64,000 nt of DNA from Aulostomus chinensis (taxonomy: Eukaryota; Chordata; Actinopteri; Syngnathiformes; Aulostomidae). The stretch's first letter is position 1; every line of letters begins with the position of its first letter. The DNA is taken from contig JBBMOA010000017.1 of the NCBI GenBank assembly GCA_037954235.1, positions 1,112,001 to 1,176,000 of the forward strand. Reading direction: 5' to 3'. The translations under genes were made by a program, and so were the position numbers. Below the pieces are notes generated by a model. It worked only from the letters and a program-made list of their open reading frames with translations. It was not told where the DNA came from and made no database searches. Shown here piece after piece: positions 57,686 through 64,000 of the stretch.

Positions 57686-58676
57686 GTTGTTGTGGTGTGT
57701 TGTGGTGTGTTGTGATGTGTTGTGATGTGTTGTGATGTGTTGTGGTGTGTTGTGATGTGTTGTGTTGTGGTATGGTGTGTTGTGTTGTGGTGTGTTGTGA
57801 TGTGTTGTGGTGTGGTATGGTGTGTTGTGTTGTGTTGTGTTGTGTTGTGGTATGGTGTGTTGTGTTGTGTTGTGTTGTGTTGTGTTGTGTTGTGATGTGT
57901 TGTGGTATGGTGTGTTGTGATGTGTTGTGTTGTGGCATGGTGTGTTGTGTTGTGGCATGGTGTGTTGTGGTGTGTTGTGATGTGTTGTGATGTGTTGTGT
58001 TGTGTTGTGATGTGTTGTGGTGTGTTGTGATGTGTTGTGTTGTGGTATGGTGTGTTGTGTTGTGGTGTGTTGTGATGTGTTGTGGTGTGGTATGGTGTGT
58101 TGTGTTGTGTTGTGTTGTGTTGTGGTATGGTGTGTTGTGTTGTGTTGTGTTGTGTTGTGTTGTGTTGTGATGTGTTGTGGTATGGTGTGTTGTGATGTGT
58201 TGTGTTGTGGCATGGTGTGTTGTGTTGTGGCATGGTGTGTTGTGGTGTGGTGTGGTGTGTTCTAGTGTGTTTTATTGTGTTGTGGTGTGTTGTGTTGTGG
58301 TGTGTTGTATTGTGTTTTATTGTGTTGTGTTGTGGTGTGTTTTGGTGTGGTGTGTTGTGTTGTTGTTTGGTGTGTTGTGTTGTGTTGTGTTGTGTTGTGT
58401 TGTGTTGTGATGTGATGTGTTGTGTTGTGGTGTGTTGTGATGTGTTGTGTTGTGGCATGGTGTGTTGTGGTGTGGTGTGTTCTAGTGTGTTTTATTGTGT
58501 TGTGGTGTGTTGTGTTGTGTTGTGTTGTGATGTGTTGTGTTGTGGCATGGTGTGGTGTGTTCTAGTGTGTTTTATTGTGTTGTGTTGTGGTGTGTTTTGG
58601 TGTGGTGTGTTGTATTGTTGTTTGGTGTGTTGTGTTGTGTTGTGTTGTGTTGTGTTGTGTTGTGTTGTGTTGTGTT
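57686..58676. repeat. TGTGT/TGTTG array almost free of C, about 1 kb
   Basis: Pentameric units TGTGT, TGTGG, TGTGA and TGTTG with rare GGTATGG or GGCATGG interruptions. The segment starting at 57742 is repeated at 58017 (offset 275 bp) with no difference that I can see over at least 225 bp, marking a recent block duplication. Minus-strand frames of up to 317 codons encode only H/N/T/Q strings. Confidence 0.93.
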
Positions 58677-58739
58677 GGCAGGAAGTGAGATGAGTGGTTA
58701 GCGAGGTGTGGAGACCAAAGCCGGGGTTTAACCTGGCTG

Positions 58740-59180
58740 GATCACCATGGTAACTGATGGGGTGAACCTCACCTGGTCCGGAGCAGGTGAGGGTCAGAGT
58801 TTCTGCTTCAATCGGCTATAAAAGCGCTGCCCCTTCACCCACCACCTCTTCTGAAAACGGCACCCCCATCTTTGAACGATCCGGTGGACCTCGGCGCCAT
58901 CACTGAGCGAGGTTCTCTTCAGAGGGAGAGAGCGTTCAGAGACCGGAGTGATCCGCTACCTCTCCTGACGTCACTCCTATCAACGCTCCAGGCTCCCAGC
59001 TGAGGGAACCCCTCATTATTCCAGCCTGCTGGAGCCACGTGACCACTAATGAAGACCACACCTGGACAAGAGAACTGATCGTCTCCTGGTGTTCATCACC
59101 GTTAAGAATAACCAATAAAGTTGAGGTGATTTGGCCAAACACTGAAGAGTCTCCTTCTCCTTCATCCTGCACCGTCACAC
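58740..59180 (+). promoter_or_regulatory. LTR-like unit: TATA box and poly(A) signal
   Basis: TATAAAAG at 58817-58824 is followed about 290 bp later by AATAAA at 59114-59119. A CT-rich stretch and CACCGTCACA at 59171-59180 come next. This layout (U3 promoter, R, poly(A) signal, U5 ending in CA) is what a solo LTR of a fish retroelement looks like. I could not find a matching TG start or a target duplication, so it could also be a small non-coding transcription unit. Confidence 0.35.
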
Positions 59181-59816
59181 CTGAACGTCCTTCTGGAGCT
59201 GAACGGTGAAGCCTGGTGCATCTAGTCTCAGGTGCAGAGCTGTGGATGTGGGCGGCCCAGAGAGAGTGATGAGCTGATGAACCTGGTTCCTTCAGAGGGT
59301 TCCTGAGGGGGGCGCCAGCACTCACAGGTCAAGTACATCAGGAACTGATGACCTGACGCCATCGCTGCTCTTCTCCCAGCATTCCTCTCTCCCCTCCTTG
59401 GCAGCAGCTGTGCTGCTTTTTGCTGTCATCATTGTTTGTTGTTCCTGACCTCCATCACACTCACTTGTTCTTCTGGACTAAAGTAGGCGGCACGCGATCC
59501 CTCCATCTCCTTAGAGTCACATGATGCATTCCACGCCCCTTTTTATGTGGACGCCACAGAGCCTGAAGCAGAAGCCTTGATTGACAGAGAGAGATCCCAC
59601 CCACCGTCCTGATACCAGTGACCTCTGACTGGGAGTTCAGGGTTTGAGGAGCCGCTTGTTGAAGGAAAGCCGGCTTGGAGGAACTTCCTGGTTCCTGCTT
59701 CACCTCTCTGGTGTACCAGCCTTGACATGGAGCCCCCTGGTGGTGCAGAGGGTCATCACAAATAAAAAACAGAACAGCAAAAATGGGATACAAACACTTC
59801 AGATATTGAAAACCTG
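59181..59816. other. Intergenic, no gene seen
   Basis: No supported feature; a 141-codon minus-strand frame running into the CA array lacks motifs. Confidence 0.45.

Positions 59817-59891
<75 letters not shown>
59817..59891. repeat. (CA)n microsatellite
   Basis: About 37 CA dinucleotides, the longest pure run in the right half. Confidence 0.95.
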
Positions 59892-59892
<1 letters not shown>

Positions 59893-61904
59893 CTCCAGTT
59901 ATCAGAGATGTGACTGATTAGCCTGGAGGAGCCACAGTCTTCTGATTCCTGGACAGCTGCTTTACCCCCTGAACAAAGGCCTCCCTCACAGGTGACAGAG
60001 CTCTGTCTAGTTCATCAAATGTGCGCTGATAACAGCATGTCGATCAGGGCAGGTCATCTTGATGGCGAGTGGACGACTGTCTGGAGATGCAGTTCAGCAG
60101 GTTTGGTGTCATGTGAGTAAAAGAATGTGGGAGGAGCCAGCAGAGGTCTGCAGTTGCAGTCAGTGAGACGCTTTCAGGGTCACCACTGAAGGTTTGATTG
60201 GTGGGATCATCAGTCAGACCCCGCGGAGGGAGACGACTGGCGCTCTGTAACTGCCTGATGCTGGTTAAACACACGACCTTTGTGATGTCATCAAATATTC
60301 CTGAAACGTGAGACTTGAACAATCATCTAAACAATCTCTCGGCTGGTATGAGGAGACGCCGTGACATCATGGTGAGAGGCACGGCCTGTGCCAAACCACA
60401 GCACTCCTCCAATGGAGCAGAGGATGGTGATTCTTCCTGTTAATCTCAGAGGTGTTTTGAAGTTGGTAGCCAGGTTCTCACGATGTGAACACCAATTTTA
60501 CATTTCTCTCACGTTACCTGCTGCTCACAGTGGAAATGAGGCGTGGAATCCAGGGTATTTCTGGGATGTTGTATTCTATGAGTGCCGAGACTGAACAGAA
60601 CCAGCGCAGTCCGCCCACACGCGTCATGAATCAGCCCTGGGTTTCAGGCTCTGGTGCAGCAGAAGCGTAACTGAGCCTGTAGGCAGCTGCTGATGGCAGG
60701 AAGTCGACGTGAAGGACGAATGTATTGACTGGAGATGACATGTTTTCACATTGAATCTCCTCTGACTCTGACCCTGTGGGTGGGGTGGAGGGTTCAGCAG
60801 CTGAGCAAGGAACCGGTTCTACCTGTGACTGCTGCTGCTTTCTCTTCAGGAAGTTTGGTTTTCAAGTGAAAAGGAAACGCTAAAAACACTTGACGTTTTC
60901 CTCTCAGAGAAGATATTTTGCTGCACTGAAGGAGAAGGAAATGTTGGGGTTATGTGATTCTCACGTCTTCACTAAATCTAAAAAATGTCTGGATTGTTAT
61001 CTTGATTTAAAAAAACAAAACCAAACAAGCAGCACTTCCTTTTGCGTGGATATTCCATTTTTTTACAACAGACCACACCCACATGCAGGTAAAAAGGTGA
61101 AGACGCCTGTTGAGGGATTCTTGGGCCACAGGACAGGACGGCGGATCAACATGAGCAGCGGCTCCTATCACAGTAAGATGTCTTCCTGGTATTTGTCATT
61201 TTCATGTCGCCATAATCAACTGAGTATTTCAGCTGATACAAATACAGAAGAGGACAAAATTATGTGAAGTTCTTCAGGATTAAAAAAATGTTTGTCGCTG
61301 TCGAGCAAAAAGATGTCAGGGATTTGATGTTTGAAGAGTCTCAAGTGAAGCCACTCCGAGTGAACACGTGGAAGGAACAATACACGTTTGTTAGAAGTTA
61401 AGTTGAAGTTGGAAAAGATGTGTCTCTAGACAAGCAAATCCAGGTTGAAGGCAACACAATTCCCAACTATCACACCATCACCATAAGAGGCTGCAGCCCG
61501 GTTACCATGACAGCAGAGGCCAAAACAACGGCAACCCCACTGACTCAACCGAGCTGCCTCATGCAGAGCTGGGCTCACAGGGCTGACAGGGTCTCCCCGA
61601 CTGTCCTGGCTCCACTCACCACCTCTGCAGTGGAGCGCTTGATAGATGACATACCTATGATGTCACAGTAGGTGAACATCTCTGTGGCTCCACCCACTGA
61701 GGGCAGAGGTGTTTAGCTTTACGGTAGAACACTGCAAAAAAAACAACAACAAACCAACAGAAAAACTGATTTAAAAGCCGTTGACTGAACGACTAACAGA
61801 GGCAACAGAGGTGGAAGCACACGTGCTGCTGACGTCCACTCATCTCTGCTCCCACCAGTGACATCATTGGCATGCGGGGTCGCTGGCTCAGGTAGTCACC
61901 GGAC
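59892..61904. other. Intergenic upstream of the GIMAP gene
   Basis: No coding domain recognised; this stretch should contain the promoter and any 5' non-coding exon of the GIMAP gene. I could not identify a clear TATA box. Confidence 0.4.
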
Positions 61905-61920
61905 ATGCGGGGTGGCAGAA
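61905..61920 (+). CDS. Candidate GIMAP first coding mini-exon
   Basis: ATGCGGGGTGGCAGAA is followed directly by a strong donor GTGAGT at 61921. It ends after the first base of a codon, and the acceptor at 62201-62203 (CTGTCTGGCAG) opens the main exon at the second base of a codon, so the phases match and the frame stays open. The intron would be 283 bp. This is a prediction only. Another good donor (AGAG|GTGAGA) lies near 62034 and could end a non-coding first exon instead. Confidence 0.35.
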
Positions 61921-62181
61921 GTGAGTGTGTGAGGCTGGAGTGGATAGCAGCTGCTACTGGACTGTTGGAGGCAGTTTGCTCCCATAAAGAACATAAAAGA
62001 CGAAGTCAGGTCATAAAAGCTGCCAGCTAAAAGAGGTGAGAAGCTCTGGGTCTCATCGGAGGTGAGATTCCTTCATGAACAAAAAAGCCATCAGTTCGGA
62101 TTTTTCTTCCTTTTTTTCCTCCCGGAGCTTACACACCGTCTCTCTCTCTCTCGCTCTCTCCAAATGGGGACTTCATGACAA

Positions 62182-63171
62182 ATGCTGTACTTCTGTCTGG
62201 CAGGGTCTGGAGGATTCACAGACTCGCATGAAAGGAGGATCGTTCTAGTAGGGAAGACTGGAGTCGGGAAGAGTGCGGCGGGAAACACCATCCTGGGGAG
62301 AGAAGCTTTTGAGTCAGAACTATCTCCTTCTTCCCTGACCTCGGAATGCCACAAAGCCAAGGGAGACATCAGGGGCCGAAAGGTCGCTGTTATCGACACT
62401 CCAGGACTGTTTGACACCAATTTTTCCCAAGAGGAAGTGCTGAAGAGGATCAAGATGTGCATCTCCCTGTGTGCTCCTGGGCCCCACGTCTTCCTGGTGG
62501 TCCTTCAGCTGGGCCGCTTCACGCAGGAGGAGAAGGAAACGGTCACAATGATTCAGACCACATTTGGTGAAGATGCAGACAAATTCACAATGGTGCTGTT
62601 CACCCACGGAGACCAGCTGAAGAGGCAAACCATTGAAGACTACATCTCAGAGAGCGCAGACCTGACATCCATCATCCACAAGTGCCACGGTCGATATCAC
62701 CTCTTCAATAACGAAGTGAAGGACCCTGAACAAACCAGTCAGCTCCTGGATAAAATCGACAAGATCACAATGGCTAACGGAGGACGCCACTACACCAACC
62801 AGATGTTCATGACAGCCGAGGCGGCCATCGAGAAAGAGATGGAGCGTATCCTGAAGGAGCAGGAGGCCCAGAGGCAGAAGGAGCTCGAGGACCTGAGAGC
62901 CAAATACAAAGGAAAAGCTTACCGCCTGGAGGAGAAGAAGGTGTACGTCAGGTACGAGGTCGAAGCCAGAGCTCAAGCTGAACGATCCAACGAGTTTGTG
63001 GCGGCTCGTGTCATCGCTGTAACAACAGCCTGCGGCGCTGCCATCGGCGGCCTGCTCGGAGTCTGTGGAGGGCCCATAGGTTTGGCGGTCGGAGCTGCAG
63101 CTGGAGCAGCTGTTGGAGCTACAGTTGGAGCGATGTCAGTGGGAATCTCCAAACACTGCCATGTGCAGTAA
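62182..63171 (+). CDS. gimap-like: GIMAP / AIG1-type GTPase (main coding exon)
   Basis: Open for 329 codons from the ATG at 62182. The likely exon start is 62204, after the acceptor CTGTCTGGCAG, which would replace the first seven codons. GIMAP proteins are septin- and dynamin-related GTPases that bind GTP on intracellular membranes and act in lymphocyte survival in mammals. Visible motifs: G1 GKTGVGKS at residues 24-31, a G2-region T at about 53, G3 DTPG at 72-75, the GIMAP-specific box around LQLGRFTQEE at 108-117, a G4-position THGD at 141-144, and a G5-like RYHLFNN at 171-177. A charged, probably coiled-coil stretch covers about 213-265. A Gly/Ala-rich hydrophobic segment at about 278-320 is a likely membrane anchor. 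TAA ends the frame at 63169-63171. Length and layout fit fish GIMAP7/8-like proteins. The ortholog cannot be named; the frame is intact. Confidence 0.93.
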   Translation: MLYFCLAGSGGFTDSHERRIVLVGKTGVGKSAAGNTILGREAFESELSPSSLTSECHKAKGDIRGRKVAVIDTPGLFDTNFSQEEVLKRIKMCISLCAPGPHVFLVVLQLGRFTQEEKETVTMIQTTFGEDADKFTMVLFTHGDQLKRQTIEDYISESADLTSIIHKCHGRYHLFNNEVKDPEQTSQLLDKIDKITMANGGRHYTNQMFMTAEAAIEKEMERILKEQEAQRQKELEDLRAKYKGKAYRLEEKKVYVRYEVEARAQAERSNEFVAARVIAVTTACGAAIGGLLGVCGGPIGLAVGAAAGAAVGATVGAMSVGISKHCHVQ

Positions 63172-63440
63172 GAGCACGTCTGTCTGTCCAGACGAGCCTC
63201 AAACTCCCAACAGTGACCCTCAGAATCACTGTGAGGATGACATCACTTATTTACAAACAACATGTGACGGCCCCCGCTGGAGGAGGCGTGACGTGGAAGC
63301 TGAGCAGCTTGTAAATGAATATCAGCACCTCACTCATCATAGATTATGGCATCTTGGTTGTAAAATATGTGAGCAGGACTTCCCTGAAGGGTTATTAATG
63401 ATGTCATATAAATGATGTAAAATCTGAATGAATAAATAAA
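63172..63440 (+). other. GIMAP 3' UTR with poly(A) signals
   Basis: Non-coding sequence after the stop, ending in overlapping AATAAATAAA at 63431-63440, a canonical polyadenylation signal about 260 bp after the stop codon. Confidence 0.7.
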
Positions 63441-63504
63441 CTGCATCTATGAGAAGAACTGGTTTGTCTTTATTAACAATGTCTGAGACAGAGGTCATTT
63501 TATT

Positions 63505-63789
63505 GCACCGACTTAAATGTTTTATAGTCACGATTCTTCTGCTTGCTGCTGGTCTCAGTCCTGCTGGAAACTCCTCAAGTAGGACGGTGCAGAACATCAG
63601 TGAAGGAACTGAGTGAGAGGTCTGTCCTTGTGGAGGTGGGCAGTCCCTGCTGACTCCACCCAGGTGGGGTGGTCCCGGCCAACTCCGCCCACTCCGCTGA
63701 GGTCCGTGAGCCTGCTCAGCTGTACCAGCTGCTGCTGCCAGACCTCAGCGGAGTGGGCGGAGTTGGCTATAAAACATTTAAGTTGGTGC
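63505..63789. mobile_element. Foldback element with a split left arm
   Basis: The right arm 63741-63789 is continuous. Its outer half (63765-63789) pairs with 63505-63529 (25 bp, two mismatches), and its inner half (63741-63766) pairs perfectly with 63679-63704 (26 bp). The left arm is therefore interrupted by about 150 bp (63530-63678), absent from the right arm. The loop between the inner arms is 36 nt. Confidence 0.7.
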
Positions 63790-64000
63790 AAAAAGATAAG
63801 AGCAAACAGAGAAAAAGGGAACGGTACAAGCGTGCGTGGGCGAGTCGCTCAAGAGTTAAAGAACTACCCATCCCATAAGCCTCTGCAAAACACACTTCTA
63901 ACCCTAACCCGAAGAAGTTTATTGGGAGACAGGAATAATGTTCCTCAGTGTGTACTAATACATGTGAACACTTACACATGTATAAATACACACTAACATG
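63790..64000. other. Window end, no gene seen
   Basis: No supported feature. CTAACCCTAACCC at 63898-63910 is a two-unit telomere-like match and probably chance. Confidence 0.4.

Noticed and set aside
57505..58458. 317-codon minus-strand frame rich in H, N, T and Q
   Set aside because: Product of the T/G pentamer array, not a polyQ-like protein gene.
63898..63910. Telomere-like TAACCC repeats
   Set aside because: Only two units; expected by chance and not at a chromosome end signature.

Overview
This window looks like nuclear DNA of a teleost fish, probably a percomorph (inference). The evidence is the mix of repeats: L2-type and RTE-type LINEs, several copies of one tRNA-derived SINE with an ATGG-rich tail, a compact Ty3/gypsy element, foldback MITEs, many long CA/TG runs, and one immune GTPase exon of the GIMAP family, which is often expanded in fish. 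There are no operons. Almost all of the 64 kb is intergenic or repeat DNA, and the only intact, clearly functional-looking coding exon is the GIMAP exon near the right end.

Layout. 0-3.4 kb: a 21-bp minisatellite split by a minus-strand L2 LINE 3' fragment that itself carries a 61-bp tandem repeat. 6.4-9.4 kb: the 5' end of an RTE LINE, a plus-strand L2 3' end with a 95-bp CT-rich tandem repeat, then a 1.23-kb foldback element with ~400-bp arms. 9.7-15.4 kb: four SINE copies, two with clear target-site duplications. 15.8-18.2 kb: a decayed L2 ORF2 with endonuclease and reverse transcriptase pieces. 18.7-21.2 kb: a 1.9-kb TG-rich array facing a 0.45-kb CA-rich array. 22-23.6 kb: a SINE whose A-box region is amplified seven times, followed by two more tandem arrays. 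24.6-25.3 kb: a MITE. 26-27.5 kb: a SINE joined to an inverted copy of the 7-8 kb L2. 27.6-28.2 kb: an 18-bp minisatellite and a perfect hairpin. 32.4-33.0 kb: an 11-bp minisatellite.

36.4 kb: a full-length SINE with a 13-bp target-site duplication. 39.5-43.8 kb: a complete but mutated Ty3/gypsy element on the minus strand, with 148-bp LTRs and a 5-bp target duplication. 45.7-47.8 kb: an RTE endonuclease fragment abutting the 5' end of a different LTR element with a proline-tRNA-type primer site. 48.1-49.0 kb: a second foldback MITE. 55.6 kb: a short minisatellite. 57.7-58.7 kb: a 1-kb array made mostly of T and G with an internal 275-bp duplication. 58.8-59.2 kb: an LTR-like promoter/poly(A) unit. 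61.9-63.4 kb: the GIMAP gene, then a foldback element with a split arm.

I found no convincing new multi-gene system. The most unusual items are the SINE head amplification, the two long-arm foldback elements, the very compact gypsy element, the nested arrays, and the candidate 16-nt first coding exon of the GIMAP gene. Family names come from motif recognition and memory, not from database searches.
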